DNA of 64,000 nt from Achromobacter pulmonis. GTDB lineage: Bacteria; Pseudomonadota; Gammaproteobacteria; Burkholderiales; Burkholderiaceae_B. The stretch lies in assembly GCF_902859765.1 (NCBI RefSeq), contig NZ_CADIJV010000001.1, positions 186,001 through 250,000 of the forward strand, given 5' to 3'. The notes beneath the pieces were generated by a model. It made no database searches. It saw only the letters and a list, made by a program, of their open reading frames with translations, and was not told where the DNA came from. A program made the translations under genes and the position numbers. This document shows, piece after piece, positions 7,618 to 16,444 of the stretch (the stretch's first letter is position 1; every line of letters starts with the position of its first letter).

Positions 7618-9066
7618 ATGACTGAATCCACTCAATCCGCAGCACCCACCGCCGCAGCAGCGGCGCCCACGCCCACGTTTTCCGACTTCGGGCTGCATCC
7701 CCTGCTGTTGCAATCGATCGCCGAAACCGGCTACACCACGCCCACCCCGATCCAGGCGCAGGCCATTCCCGTCGTGGTCGAAGGGCGCGATGTCATGGGC
7801 GCGGCCCAGACCGGCACCGGCAAGACGGCGGCGTTCACGCTGCCAATCCTGCACCGCCTGATGCCGCTGGCCAACACCAGCGCCTCGCCCGCGCGCCATC
7901 CGGTGCGCGCGCTGATCCTGACGCCCACGCGCGAGCTGGCCGACCAGGTATACGAAAGCGTCAAGCGCTACAGCAAGCAGACGCCGCTGCGTTCCGCGGT
8001 GGTGTTCGGCGGCGTCGATATCGGTCCGCAGAAAGAAGCGCTGCGTCGCGGGTGCGAAGTGCTGGTGGCCACGCCCGGCCGCCTGCTGGACCACGTCGAG
8101 CAGAAGAACGTGAATCTGAGCCAAGTCGGCATCCTGGTGCTGGACGAAGCCGACCGCATGCTGGACATGGGCTTCCTGCCCGACCTGGAACGCATCATCC
8201 GGCTGCTGCCCGCGCAGCGCCAGGGCCTGCTGTTCTCGGCCACCTTCAGCAACGAAATCCGCAAGCTCGGCCGTTCGTACCTGAACCATCCGGTGGAAAT
8301 CGAAGTCGCGGCGCGCAACGCCACGGCCAACACCATCACGCAGATCGCCTACAAGATGAGCGGCGACCAGAAGCGCGCGGCGGTGGTGCACCTGGTGAAG
8401 TCGCGCGGCCTGAATCAGGTCATCGTGTTCTCGAACACCAAGATCGGCACGGCGCGCCTGGCGCGCGAACTCGAGCGCGACGGCGTCAAGGCCGAATCGA
8501 TCCACGGCGACAAGACCCAGGCCGACCGCATGAAAGCGCTCGAGGCCTTCAAGGCCGGCGAACTCGAAGTGCTGGTGGCCACCGACGTGGCGGCGCGCGG
8601 CCTGGACGTGGCCGGCGTGCCTTGCGTCATCAACTACGACCTGCCGTACAACGCTGAAGACTACGTGCACCGCATCGGCCGCACGGGCCGCGCCGGCGCC
8701 TCGGGCGAGGCCATCGCGCTGTTCACCGCCGATGAAGAGCGTTTCCTGCTGGACATCGAGAAGCTGATCAAGCGCGAAGTGCCGCGCGGTACCCTGGAAC
8801 TGCCGGCCGATCTGGTCGCCCGCAGCCACGGCCGGCGCGAAGAGCGCGGCCCGTCGTCGCGCGATGGCGGCCGCGAGCGTGGCCGTTCGTCGGATCGCCG
8901 CTCGGGCGGTGGCACGACGCGCCAACCGGTGGATGATTTCTTCCTCAAGCCCTACGAGCCTTCGGCAGCGTCGGCCCAGGTCGAAGAGCAGGCGCCGCGC
9001 CAGAATGGCAATTCGTCTGCGCCCAAGCGCCAACTGGCCGTGCTGTTGGGCGGCAGCCGCAAGTAG
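7618..9066 (+). CDS. rhlE: DEAD-box ATP-dependent RNA helicase
   Basis: This cytoplasmic RNA helicase of 482 residues acts in RNA remodelling (ribosome assembly and mRNA turnover in studied RhlE proteins). The motifs occur in order: FSDFGLHPLLLQSI Q-motif, AAQTGTGKT (Walker A, ~62-70), PTRELADQV, TPGRLLDH, VLDEADRMLDMGF (DEAD, ~175), FSATFS, ATDVAARGLD and HRIGRTGRAG. A basic, Arg/Gly/Ser-rich tail from ~residue 400 resembles RNA-binding RhlE tails, and the last residues KRQLAVLLGGSRK are a common betaproteobacterial ending. The ATG at 7618 places MTESTQS in front of the Q-motif. The upstream ~240 bases are non-coding and could be a long leader. The gene is monocistronic, closed by a strong terminator. 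Confidence 0.93.
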   Translation: MTESTQSAAPTAAAAAPTPTFSDFGLHPLLLQSIAETGYTTPTPIQAQAIPVVVEGRDVMGAAQTGTGKTAAFTLPILHRLMPLANTSASPARHPVRALILTPTRELADQVYESVKRYSKQTPLRSAVVFGGVDIGPQKEALRRGCEVLVATPGRLLDHVEQKNVNLSQVGILVLDEADRMLDMGFLPDLERIIRLLPAQRQGLLFSATFSNEIRKLGRSYLNHPVEIEVAARNATANTITQIAYKMSGDQKRAAVVHLVKSRGLNQVIVFSNTKIGTARLARELERDGVKAESIHGDKTQADRMKALEAFKAGELEVLVATDVAARGLDVAGVPCVINYDLPYNAEDYVHRIGRTGRAGASGEAIALFTADEERFLLDIEKLIKREVPRGTLELPADLVARSHGRREERGPSSRDGGRERGRSSDRRSGGGTTRQPVDDFFLKPYEPSAASAQVEEQAPRQNGNSSAPKRQLAVLLGGSRK

Positions 9067-9112
9067 CGGGCACGCCTGCGTGGTGGCATCGTTGATGTCA
9101 TCCACGACCATG

Positions 9113-9141
9113 AAAAAAGCGCCAGGCACGGCGCTTTTTTT
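9113..9141. terminator. Bidirectional intrinsic terminator after rhlE
   Basis: AAAAAAGCGCC, a six-base loop, then GGCGCTTTTTTT form a strong hairpin with A and T tracts on both sides. It ends rhlE on the plus strand and the convergent thioredoxin-like gene on the minus strand. Confidence 0.85.
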
Positions 9142-9154
9142 GCGGCTGGAGGCC

Positions 9155-9538
9155 TCAGGCGGCGAGGAGCCGGGGTAGATCCGGCAGCGCTGTCGTCACG
9201 GGCGCGCTGTGCTCGTCCAGGCTGTCGAGCAAGCGTTCGAGATGGCCGATGTGGGGCAGCATGGGGCCATAGAAGACGACCCGCCCGCCGATCTGGACCA
9301 GCAGGGTGGGGAAGTTCTCGACGTCGACTTCGCCCAGCAGCTCGGCGTGGTCTTCGATGTCGATCCAGGTGAATACATGCTGGGGCCGGGCGCTGGACAG
9401 CGCCCGCAGCTTGGGTTTGTATTCTTCGCAGGTGTCACACCACGCGGCGCAGAAGCAAGCGACCAGCCAGGCTTGCGGCGAGGCGGCCAGTTGTGCCCGC
9501 AGGGCGGTGAGATCGGAGCCGGGTACCAGTAATGTCAT
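9155..9538 (-). CDS. Thioredoxin-fold protein with CDTC active site
   Basis: This protein of 127 residues has a thioredoxin fold. FCAAWCDTCEEYKPKL contains the CxxC pair at residues 34 and 37, VENFPTLLVQIGG holds the cis-proline loop, and a C-terminal helix follows. The active site is CDTC, not the CGPC of TrxA, so its redox potential and partners probably differ. No signal peptide is seen, so it is likely cytoplasmic. It is a single gene, convergent with rhlE and divergent from the EI24 gene. The exact function is not known. Confidence 0.8.
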   Translation of the reverse strand: MTLLVPGSDLTALRAQLAASPQAWLVACFCAAWCDTCEEYKPKLRALSSARPQHVFTWIDIEDHAELLGEVDVENFPTLLVQIGGRVVFYGPMLPHIGHLERLLDSLDEHSAPVTTALPDLPRLLAA

Positions 9539-9601
9539 ACGAGCGCGGGAAAGCAGGTTTGACTATCATACCCGGGATGATCACCCGCCATTCCTGCCTA
9601 C

Positions 9602-10405
9602 ATGCCTGTCCTGCGTCCTGACTCCGAATCCACCGGCACCAGCCGCTTCGCTCGCAGCACCGGGGGCGTGGCGCAGGCCTTCAAGCGCGCCCTGGTGTCG
9701 CAGTGCCACCCGACGATGCTGTTTGCGCTGCTGCTGCCCTTCCTGATTGCGCTGCTCGGCGCGCTACTGCTGTTCTGGCTGTTCTGGACACCGCTCACCG
9801 ACTGGCTGGCCGCTCAGGCATCGCATTGGGACTTCATCAACCGCACCGACGAATGGTTGCTGGCGATGGGCTTGTTCTCGCTCAAGCTCTATCTGGTGCC
9901 GTTGGTCGCGGTATCGATCCTGTTGCCGCTGTCGGGTGTGCTGGGCCTGGCGATCGCAGCGGTGTTCGTCATGCCGCTGGTGCTGCGCCACGTGAGCCAG
10001 CGCGAATACGCGAGCCTGCGTCATCAGGGCAAACTGGCCACCGCCGTCAGTGTCTGGAACGCGGTCTGGGTGTCGGGCGCGTTCGTGCTTGGCTGGCTGT
10101 TCACCCTGCCGCTCTGGCTGGTGCCGCCCATGGCCCTGGTGCTGCCGGTCTTCTGGTGGACGTTCGCCTTCTCGCGCATGATGCGGGTCGACGCCATCGT
10201 CGAGCATGCCAGCCCCACCGAACGCAAACTGATCCTCGAACGCCACAATGGCGGGTTCTGGATCATCGGCCTGATCTGTGCCCTGCTCAACCTGTTGCCA
10301 CCGGCCTGGATCGTCCTGCCGGTGTTTTCGGCGCTGGTCTATGCGCACTATGGACTGGACGCACTCCAGCGCCTGCGCCAGGAACGCACCATCGATGTCG
10401 CCTGA
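9602..10405 (+). CDS. EI24 domain (CysZ-like) membrane protein
   Basis: This membrane protein of 267 residues has about five to six hydrophobic helices: MLFALLLPFLIALLGALLLF, LYLVPLVAVSILLPLSGVLG, a helix at ~residues 160-190 including WLFTLPLWLVPP, and WIIGLICALLNLLPPAW near the end. The FKRALVSQCHP start and the WWTFAFSRMMRVDAI segment fit the EI24 domain family, whose bacterial member CysZ is a sulfate transporter. The sulfate role is not established for this subgroup. The ATG at 9602 is the first possible start. The next gene, a CinA-like protein, begins 42 bases downstream and is probably cotranscribed. Confidence 0.75.
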   Translation: MPVLRPDSESTGTSRFARSTGGVAQAFKRALVSQCHPTMLFALLLPFLIALLGALLLFWLFWTPLTDWLAAQASHWDFINRTDEWLLAMGLFSLKLYLVPLVAVSILLPLSGVLGLAIAAVFVMPLVLRHVSQREYASLRHQGKLATAVSVWNAVWVSGAFVLGWLFTLPLWLVPPMALVLPVFWWTFAFSRMMRVDAIVEHASPTERKLILERHNGGFWIIGLICALLNLLPPAWIVLPVFSALVYAHYGLDALQRLRQERTIDVA

Positions 10406-10447
10406 GGCGGTATCGCGCTCATTCAATCCCACTCTCTGGAACCGGAC

Positions 10448-11260
10448 ATGGCAGCAGAACCCGCCTCCCGCCGCATCGGCCTCATCATCGTCGGCGACGA
10501 AATCCTCTCTGGCCGCCGGCAGGACAAGCACTTTTCCAAGGTGGTCGAATTGCTTGGCGCCCGCGGCATGCAGCTGGGATGGGCGCAATTCCTGCCGGAT
10601 GACCGCGACACCCTGGTGGACGCCTATCGGCGCAGCTTCGCCAGTGGCGACGTGGTGTTCTCTTGCGGCGGCATCGGTGGCACGCCCGACGACCACACCC
10701 GGCAGGCCGCGGCCGCCGCCCTGGGACGGGCGCTGGCCTTGCACCCCGAGGCCGAGCAGGCGATCGCGTTGCGCACGGCCGAGATGGCGGCCAAGGGGCA
10801 GGGCACGGCCGACATGAGTGCGCCCGAGAACCAGCAGCGGCTGCAGATGGGCATGTTCCCCGAGGGCTCCGAGATCGTGCCGAACCCGTACAACCGCATC
10901 CCCGGGTTCTTCATCCAGGATCACACATTCGTGCCGGGATTTCCCGTGATGGCGTGGCCGATGCTCGAGTGGACGCTCGATACACGCTATCGTGCGTTGC
11001 AGCATATCCGTCGTCACGCCGAGCATTCCTTCCTGGTGTTCGGCATGCCCGAGTCGCGCATCACGCCGGCCATGCAAACCGTGGAAACGCGCTGGCCGGG
11101 TGTGCGGGCCTTCAGCCTGCCCAGCGTGGGCGAGGCCGGCGGCACGCCGCATATCGACCTGGGCGTGAAGGGCGAACCCGAGGGGGCGGCCGAGGCTTTG
11201 GCCTTCTTGCGGGCGGAAGTGCTGCGCCTGGGAGGCAAGCTGGCGCCGCCGGGAATCTGA
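10448..11260 (+). CDS. CinA-like / molybdopterin-binding domain protein
   Basis: This cytoplasmic protein of 270 residues has the MoaB/MogA-type molybdopterin-binding (MoCF_biosynth) domain as found in competence/damage-inducible protein CinA. It opens with RIGLIIVGDEILSGRRQDKH, the signature of that domain, and VVFSCGGIGGTPDDHTRQAA is the second conserved block. It lacks the C-terminal nicotinamide-mononucleotide deamidase domain of full-length CinA, so it is a stand-alone N-terminal-type protein. Start ATG at 10448 is well placed. Its biochemical role in this short form is uncertain. Confidence 0.8.
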   Translation: MAAEPASRRIGLIIVGDEILSGRRQDKHFSKVVELLGARGMQLGWAQFLPDDRDTLVDAYRRSFASGDVVFSCGGIGGTPDDHTRQAAAAALGRALALHPEAEQAIALRTAEMAAKGQGTADMSAPENQQRLQMGMFPEGSEIVPNPYNRIPGFFIQDHTFVPGFPVMAWPMLEWTLDTRYRALQHIRRHAEHSFLVFGMPESRITPAMQTVETRWPGVRAFSLPSVGEAGGTPHIDLGVKGEPEGAAEALAFLRAEVLRLGGKLAPPGI

Positions 11261-11335
11261 TGGATAGGCATGGCCCTGGTCAAGCGCCTCGGCAGTCCGA
11301 TGGGCAAAAAAACGATTGCCAAATGGCCCGGTAAA

Positions 11336-11352
11336 TTTCACAATACGGGAAA
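11336..11352. promoter_or_regulatory. Possible IclR-type operator upstream of the IclR gene
   Basis: TTTCACAATACGGGAAA is an imperfect inverted repeat with TTTC/GAAA arms, 68 bases before the IclR start. IclR-family operators often contain such arms. It would suggest autoregulation. The evidence is the pattern only. Confidence 0.35.
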
Positions 11353-11420
11353 GAACTGTTTGCTGCGTTGCCGCAAGTAAGGTCTCTTTCGGCGGCGCGG
11401 CGCTAGCCACTGTTGGTCCC

Positions 11421-12284
11421 ATGTCCCGTCCTTCTTTCACTCGCAATGCCCAGGAAGCCGAAACCGATGGCGCCGCGGGCAGTCCCATCGCCATCCAGGT
11501 CATCGAGCGCGCCATGCGCCTGCTCGACGCGCTGGCCGCGCAGCCTGATCCCGTCACGCTCAAGGAATTGTCCGCGACCACGGGCCTGCACGCGTCCACC
11601 GCGCACCGCATCCTGAATGACCTGGTGGTGGGGCGCTACGTCGAGCGGGTGGACAATGGCCTCTACCAGCTAGGCATGCGCCTGCTGGAGCTGGGGTCGC
11701 TCGTCAAGGGACGGCTCAATGTGCGCGAAGCGGCGATCGCCGCGATGCGCTCGCTGCACAAGCTGACCGGCCAGACCATTAACCTGTCGGTGCAGCAGGG
11801 TGATGAAATCGTCTATATCGACCGGGCCTGGAGCGAGCGCTCGGGCATGCAGGTGGTGCGCGCCATCGGGGGCCGTGCGCCATTGCATCTGACCTCCACC
11901 GGCAAGCTGTTCCTGTCCACTGCCGATACGCGTCAGGTGCGCGCGTACGCCTTGCGCACGGGCCTGGCCGGGCATACCCGCAACAGCCTGACCGATCTCG
12001 ACCGGCTCGAGCGCGAGCTGGCGCTGGTGCGCCGCCATGGCTACGCGCGCGACAACGAGGAACTGGAGCTTGGGGTGCGATGCATCGCCGCCGGTATTTT
12101 CGATGACACCGGCAAACTGGTGGCGGGTCTGTCGATCTCGGCGCCGGCGGAACGTCTGCAGGACGACTGGATCAAGGCCCTGGTCGATACCGCCGCGAGT
12201 ATTTCCGAGGCGCTCGGCTATGAACCCTCGGTGTCCAGCGGTTTCAACGGATTGGGCATGGCGGCGGAAGCCCTGCGCCCCTGA
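11421..12284 (+). CDS. IclR family transcriptional regulator
   Basis: This regulator of 287 residues has an N-terminal winged helix (IQVIERAMRLLDALAAQPDP, TLKELSATTGLHASTAHRIL) and a C-terminal IclR effector domain (SVQQGDEIVYIDRAWSERSG, GRAPLHLTSTGKLFL, and the ELGVRCIAAGIFDDTGKLVA block near 220-240). Proteins of this family usually repress or activate catabolic genes in response to a small acid. The ATG at 11421 gives MSRPSFTRNAQ. It converges on a Bug-type solute-binding protein gene, so that gene is a plausible but unproven target. Confidence 0.9.
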   Translation: MSRPSFTRNAQEAETDGAAGSPIAIQVIERAMRLLDALAAQPDPVTLKELSATTGLHASTAHRILNDLVVGRYVERVDNGLYQLGMRLLELGSLVKGRLNVREAAIAAMRSLHKLTGQTINLSVQQGDEIVYIDRAWSERSGMQVVRAIGGRAPLHLTSTGKLFLSTADTRQVRAYALRTGLAGHTRNSLTDLDRLERELALVRRHGYARDNEELELGVRCIAAGIFDDTGKLVAGLSISAPAERLQDDWIKALVDTAASISEALGYEPSVSSGFNGLGMAAEALRP

Positions 12285-12318
12285 GGCGCGCCGGGCGTCC
12301 ATCCTGCCGAAGGACACG

Positions 12319-12341
12319 ACAGGCCCCGCCAGGGCGGGGCC
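12319..12341. terminator. GC-rich hairpin between convergent IclR and Bug genes
   Basis: AGGCCCCGCC and GGCGGGGCCT form a ten-base stem with a short loop. There is no long T run, so it may be a weak terminator or only a transcript-end stabiliser for the two convergent genes. Confidence 0.5.
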
Positions 12342-12349
12342 TGGTCAGG

Positions 12350-13327
12350 TTACTGCGGTTCGACGCCGGCTTTCTTGAACAGCTCGGCCCACTGCGGCAC
12401 TTGCTGCTTGACCTTGGCCTCCAGGGCCTGGGGATTGGCGTCGGCGGTCAGCACCGTGGCGCCCAGCTGTTTCATGCGTTCCTGGAACTTCGGATCCGCA
12501 AGGCCAGCCTGCAGGCTCTTGACCAGCTTGTCGACCACCGGCTTGGGCGTGCCCTTCGGCACCCACATGCCATGCCAGATGCCGACCTCGAAGCCCTTGT
12601 AGCCGGATTCGTCCATGGTCGGGAGCTTCGGCAGGGTGGGCACGCGCTTGAGGCTGGTGACGGCATAGGCCTTGACCTTGCCGCCGTCGATCTGTTGCGT
12701 GGTGTTGGTGGTCTGGTCGCAAAGCATGTCGACCTGCTTGCCCAGCAGGTCGTTCATGGCGGGGGCCGTGCCCTTGTAGGGAATGGTCAGCAGCTGCACG
12801 CCCAGCGCTTCGACCAGCATGGTGCCGCACAGGTGGCTGGCGGCCCCGATGCCGGCGTTGGCCAGCGAAACCTTGTCCTTGTTCTTTTTGACGTACTCGG
12901 CCAGTTCCTGGATGGTGTTGGGCGGGAAGTCGGCGCGCGCGATGATGGTCATGGGCACATCGACGACCAGGCCGATCGGCTCGAAGCTCTTGTAGGGGTC
13001 GTATCCCGGATTCTTGTACAGCGAGGGCGCGGTCGAGAAGCCGGCATGCATCAGCAGCACCGAATAGCCGTCGGGCTGCGAACGGGCCACCTGCGTGGTG
13101 CCGATCGTGCCGCCCGCGCCGCCCTTGTTTTCGACCACGACGGTCTGGCCCAGCGAGTGCCGCATGGCTTCAGCCAGCGAACGCGCGACGTTGTCCGTCG
13201 GGCCGCCTGCGGCGAACGGCACCACCATGTTGATGGGGCGTTCCGGGAATTCCGCGTGGGCGGCGCCGGCCGCGAGCATGGCGCTGGCCGCGAGCAGGGC
13301 CGATAGCGTGCGGGGGATGAGGGTCAT
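12350..13327 (-). CDS. Bug family tripartite tricarboxylate transporter (TTT) substrate-binding protein
   Basis: This periplasmic protein of 325 residues has a signal peptide (TLSALLAASAMLAAGAAHA) and the Bug signature: PERPINMVVPFAAGGPTDNV, VVENKGGAGGTIGTTQVA, then QPDGYSVLLM and the IPYKGTAPAMNDLLGKQVDM loop. Bug proteins bind carboxylates and feed TctAB-type transporters, but most of the many copies in Bordetella-like genomes stand alone, as here. I chose ATG 13327 because GGAG lies five bases upstream. The ligand is unknown. The gene is convergent with an IclR regulator. Confidence 0.92.
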   Translation of the reverse strand: MTLIPRTLSALLAASAMLAAGAAHAEFPERPINMVVPFAAGGPTDNVARSLAEAMRHSLGQTVVVENKGGAGGTIGTTQVARSQPDGYSVLLMHAGFSTAPSLYKNPGYDPYKSFEPIGLVVDVPMTIIARADFPPNTIQELAEYVKKNKDKVSLANAGIGAASHLCGTMLVEALGVQLLTIPYKGTAPAMNDLLGKQVDMLCDQTTNTTQQIDGGKVKAYAVTSLKRVPTLPKLPTMDESGYKGFEVGIWHGMWVPKGTPKPVVDKLVKSLQAGLADPKFQERMKQLGATVLTADANPQALEAKVKQQVPQWAELFKKAGVEPQ

Positions 13328-13549
13328 GAAGTCTCCAATTGCAGGGTTTTGCTTGCTGCGATGTGTTTTTGACCGCTGACTTATTGTTTGTATTTGTCTG
13401 TCATCAGCGTGCAAGCAGTGTAGAAAAGAATTGATACGCCGTCATGTCCGGTATTTCCCGGATCCTGGGAAATCCTTGTCCTGGATCAAACCCGGTCCGG
13501 GGCTTGCACTGTTAATGTGCAAATAGTTGTTGCGTTGCACCAATATTGC
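13328..13549. other. Intergenic region between Bug gene and phasin promoter
   Basis: No convincing ORF is present. It holds the minus-strand promoter of the Bug gene. At 13504-13522 it carries TTGCAC-N7-GTGCAA, a perfect inverted repeat followed by further TTGC and TGCAC half sites (13529-13540). These may be operator sites for a regulator of the phasin gene. Confidence 0.5.
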
Positions 13550-13577
13550 TTGACAACGATTTTCAGGCCCGTAGAAT
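13550..13577 (+). promoter_or_regulatory. Sigma-70 promoter of the phasin gene
   Basis: TTGACA (13550-13555), a 16-bp spacer, and TAGAAT (13572-13577) form a strong promoter. The predicted start region overlaps TGCAGTGCA, which repeats the TGCA half site found upstream. The leader to the phasin ATG is about 125 bases. Confidence 0.75.
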
Positions 13578-13710
13578 GTCAATTGTGCAGTGCATCAAAC
13601 GGGCCGGCGGTAGCTTGTAGTACCAGTTTCCGCGCACGTTCCTTATTTCGTCGCAGACACCATCCTTACCTGCCGGACAGCCTCCGGCGACCCCTAAAAG
13701 GAGCAATTCT

Positions 13711-14289
13711 ATGAGCGCTATCCCGCAACAAGTCCTGGACCGTCAAAAAGCCGGCATCAATACTTTCGTGGCCGCCCAGTCGGCCGTGTTCGCCGGTTTC
13801 GAAAAACTGGTCGAGCTGAACCTGAAGGTCGTGCGCGCCACCCTGGACGAAGTCGCCCAGAAGTCGCAACAAGCCGCTGAAGTGAAGGACCCGCAGGAAG
13901 CCGCGGCGTTCGCCTCCGGCCTGCTGCAGCCGGGCGCCGAAAAGGCCCTGGCCTACACCAAGCACGTGTACGACATCGTTGCCGGCGTGCAAGGCAACCT
14001 GGTCAAGCTGACCGAAGAACAAATCGCCGAAGGCCAACAGCAACTGAGCGACGCCGTCGAGCAGTTCTCGAAGAACGCCCCCACGGGTTCGGAAAGCGCC
14101 GTCGCCCTGATCAAGTCGTCGCTGGCCACCGCCAACAGCGCCTACGATTCGCTGACCAAGGCCGCCAAGCAGGCCGCTGAAGTCGCCGAATCCAACATGA
14201 ATGCCGCCGCCAACGCGACCTTCAAGGCCGCGACGGATGCCGCCGACGCCGCCACCAAGGTCGCCAGCCGCAGCCGTCGCAGCGCCTGA
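13711..14289 (+). CDS. Phasin (polyhydroxyalkanoate granule-associated protein)
   Basis: This helical protein of 192 residues belongs to the phasin family that coats polyhydroxyalkanoate storage granules. The N-terminal FVAAQSAVFAGFEKLVELNL is the phasin start pattern, with LVKLTEEQIAEGQQQLSDAV in the middle and an Ala/Lys-rich C-terminus (ATFKAATDAADAATKVASRS) like those of PhaP proteins. GGAG lies upstream of the ATG. A strong sigma-70 promoter precedes it and a strong terminator follows, so it is an abundant single-gene transcript. PHA synthase genes are not in the window. Confidence 0.9.
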   Translation: MSAIPQQVLDRQKAGINTFVAAQSAVFAGFEKLVELNLKVVRATLDEVAQKSQQAAEVKDPQEAAAFASGLLQPGAEKALAYTKHVYDIVAGVQGNLVKLTEEQIAEGQQQLSDAVEQFSKNAPTGSESAVALIKSSLATANSAYDSLTKAAKQAAEVAESNMNAAANATFKAATDAADAATKVASRSRRSA

Positions 14290-14363
14290 GTATTCGCGCG
14301 CGCAGGGCTGCGCAAATCGCAGTTATGTAGTACTGTTGAGTGACAGAGCAGAGCTGGAATTAG

Positions 14364-14392
14364 GGCCACCCTTCGGGTGGCCTCTTTTTTTG
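14364..14392 (+). terminator. Intrinsic terminator downstream of the phasin gene
   Basis: GGCCACCC-TTC-GGGTGGCC followed by TCTTTTTTT is a perfect eight-base stem with a T tract. Confidence 0.9.
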
Positions 14393-14504
14393 CCTGTTCC
14401 TGCGCGGCGCGTCCGGCCGGCGGCAGGGGGCTGCCCGGGCTGCAAAGGCCCGCCAGGCGGTCTTCGCGGCCAAGTATCCCGGCCCTTCGGGCGGCAGGGG
14501 GCGA

Positions 14505-15551
14505 TCAGGCCCGGCGGGCCACCGCCCGCACGCATTCCCCCACCAGGGCGGGGCCGCGGTAGATCAAGCCCGTGTACAGCTGCACCGCGTCGGCGCCGGC
14601 CTCGATCTTTTCGCGGGCCTGCCGGCCCGATAGCACGCCGCCCACGCCGATGATCGCCAGGCTGTCGCCCAATTGCTGCCTGAGGCGGCGGATCACCGCC
14701 AGCGACAGCTCATGCACCGGCGCGCCGGACAGGCCGCCGGCCTCGTCGGCGTGCGCCATGCCCGTGACGGCCTCGCGCGACAGCGTGGTGTTGGTGGCGA
14801 TGACGCCGTCGATGCCGTGGCGCGGCAGGGCCTCGGCGATCGCATCGATCTGCTCGGTTGTCAGGTCCGGGGCGATCTTCACCGCCATCGGCACGCGGCG
14901 CTGGTACTGGTCTTCGAGCGCATGGCGTTTGTCCGCCAGTTGCGCCAGCAGCGCCGACAGTTCATCGCCGCCCTGCAGCGCGCGCAGGTTCTTGGTGTTG
15001 GGCGACGAGATGTTCACCGTCACGTAGTCGGCATGCGGATAGACACCCGCCAGGCCGATCAGGTAGTCGTCGGCCGCGCGCTCGATCGGCGTGTCGGCGT
15101 TCTTGCCGATGTTCAGCCCCAGGATGCCGCCCTGCTTGCGCCATTGGCTGCGTTGCACGTTGGCCAGGAACGCGTCCAGCCCCTGGTTGTTGAAGCCCAG
15201 GCGGTTGATCAGCGCATTGGCCCGCGGCAGGCGGAACATGCGGGGCTTGGGGTTGCCCGGCTGCGCGCGGGGTGTCACCGTGCCGACCTCGATGAAGCCA
15301 AATCCCAGATTGCCCAGCGCGTCGATATAGGCGCCGTTCTTGTCCAGTCCGGCCGCCAGCCCGATGGGGTTGGCCAACTGCATTCCCATCAGCCTGCATG
15401 GCGCCTTCGGCTGCGCGTGCAGCAGCTTGCGCGTGGCGCCGCAATCATAGGCCCGCTGCAACCCCGACAGGGTGACTTCGTGGGCGGTTTCCGCGTCCAT
15501 GGCGAACAGCGCCGGGCGGGCCAGGGGATAGGCGTGGAAGAGGATCGACAT
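14505..15551 (-). CDS. pyrD: Dihydroorotate dehydrogenase (quinone), class 2
   Basis: This FMN enzyme of 348 residues is membrane-associated. It oxidises dihydroorotate to orotate with ubiquinone in pyrimidine synthesis. The class 2 N-terminal helix region ([20 protein letters not shown]) is present. [20 protein letters not shown] and the [20 protein letters not shown] block bind [18 protein letters not shown] holds the catalytic serine loop, and [20 protein letters not shown] the phosphate site. Length is usual for the class. It is the last gene of a leftward run nudix-aat-bpt-pyrD; the gap to bpt is 57 bases. Confidence 0.96.
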   Translation of the reverse strand: MSILFHAYPLARPALFAMDAETAHEVTLSGLQRAYDCGATRKLLHAQPKAPCRLMGMQLANPIGLAAGLDKNGAYIDALGNLGFGFIEVGTVTPRAQPGNPKPRMFRLPRANALINRLGFNNQGLDAFLANVQRSQWRKQGGILGLNIGKNADTPIERAADDYLIGLAGVYPHADYVTVNISSPNTKNLRALQGGDELSALLAQLADKRHALEDQYQRRVPMAVKIAPDLTTEQIDAIAEALPRHGIDGVIATNTTLSREAVTGMAHADEAGGLSGAPVHELSLAVIRRLRQQLGDSLAIIGVGGVLSGRQAREKIEAGADAVQLYTGLIYRGPALVGECVRAVARRA

Positions 15552-15608
15552 GGAGCGGGATTGTAAAGGGTCTGGGCCCCGACATCCGCGGCGACGCGCT
15601 GGCGCGCT

Positions 15609-16352
15609 TCAGGCGGGGCCCGGGGTGGGCGCAGGACGTTCGCCCCAGGTGCCGTCCATCAGGTATTGAGCCGGGTGGAAGCTGGCCTTGTACGACATCT
15701 TGCGGCTGTCCTCGATCCAGTAGCCCAGATAGAGCCAGGGCAGGTTGAGGGTGCGGCACTGCTCGATCTGCCACAGGATGCTGTAGGTGCCCAGGCTGCC
15801 CGGCACGTCGGGATCGTAGAAGGTATAGACGGACGACAGGCCATCGTCGAGCACGTCGATGATCGAGACCATCATCAGCACGCCGTCCGGATCGCGGAAT
15901 TCCACCAGGCGGGTATTGACGCGGCTGGTCAGCAGGAATTGCGCGTACTGGGTGCGGCTGTCCTCGTCCATGCCGCCGCCCGGATGGCGGCCCTGCTGGT
16001 AGCGGGTGTAGAGCCGGTAGTGTTCGGGAGACCAGGCCAACTCGGCCACGAATGACTGCAGGTCGCGGTGCTCGCGCCAGGCGCGGCGCTGGCTGCGATT
16101 GGGGGCGAAGCCGGCGGTGTCGACGCGCACCGGCACACAGGCGCGGCAGTTGTCGCAGTGCGGTCGATAGGTGAACAGCCCGCTGCGGCGAAAACCCTGT
16201 TCGACCAGTTGCGAATAGGTGCCGGCATTGATCAGGTGGCCGGGCGCGGCAACCTGCGACCGCGCTTGGCGATCCGGCAGGTAACTGCAGGGATACGGCG
16301 CGGTTGCGTAGAACTGCAGCGTGGAGAAGGGGAGTTCTTTTAGCTGGCTCAT
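15609..16352 (-). CDS. bpt: Aspartate/glutamate leucyltransferase (bacterial arginyl-tRNA-transferase homologue)
   Basis: This protein of 247 residues transfers leucine from Leu-tRNA to N-terminal Asp or Glu, creating a primary N-degron for ClpS/ClpAP in the cytoplasm. The ATE-family N-terminal Cys cluster is visible ([13 protein letters not shown], then [15 protein letters not shown]), as is the C-terminal catalytic block with [20 protein letters not shown]. Length matches Bpt rather than eukaryotic Ate1. It lies in the same leftward cluster as aat, whose product adds Leu/Phe to Lys or Arg, so both transferases of the N-degron pathway are neighbours here. Confidence 0.93.
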   Translation of the reverse strand: MSQLKELPFSTLQFYATAPYPCSYLPDRQARSQVAAPGHLINAGTYSQLVEQGFRRSGLFTYRPHCDNCRACVPVRVDTAGFAPNRSQRRAWREHRDLQSFVAELAWSPEHYRLYTRYQQGRHPGGGMDEDSRTQYAQFLLTSRVNTRLVEFRDPDGVLMMVSIIDVLDDGLSSVYTFYDPDVPGSLGTYSILWQIEQCRTLNLPWLYLGYWIEDSRKMSYKASFHPAQYLMDGTWGERPAPTPGPA

Positions 16353-16444
16353 GTGGCGTCCCGGCCAGTGCGTGACGGAGACAGGTACATATTAACGCCT
16401 AACCTGCGATCACATGTGGACCGGGACATCCTCTTGGGGAGGCG

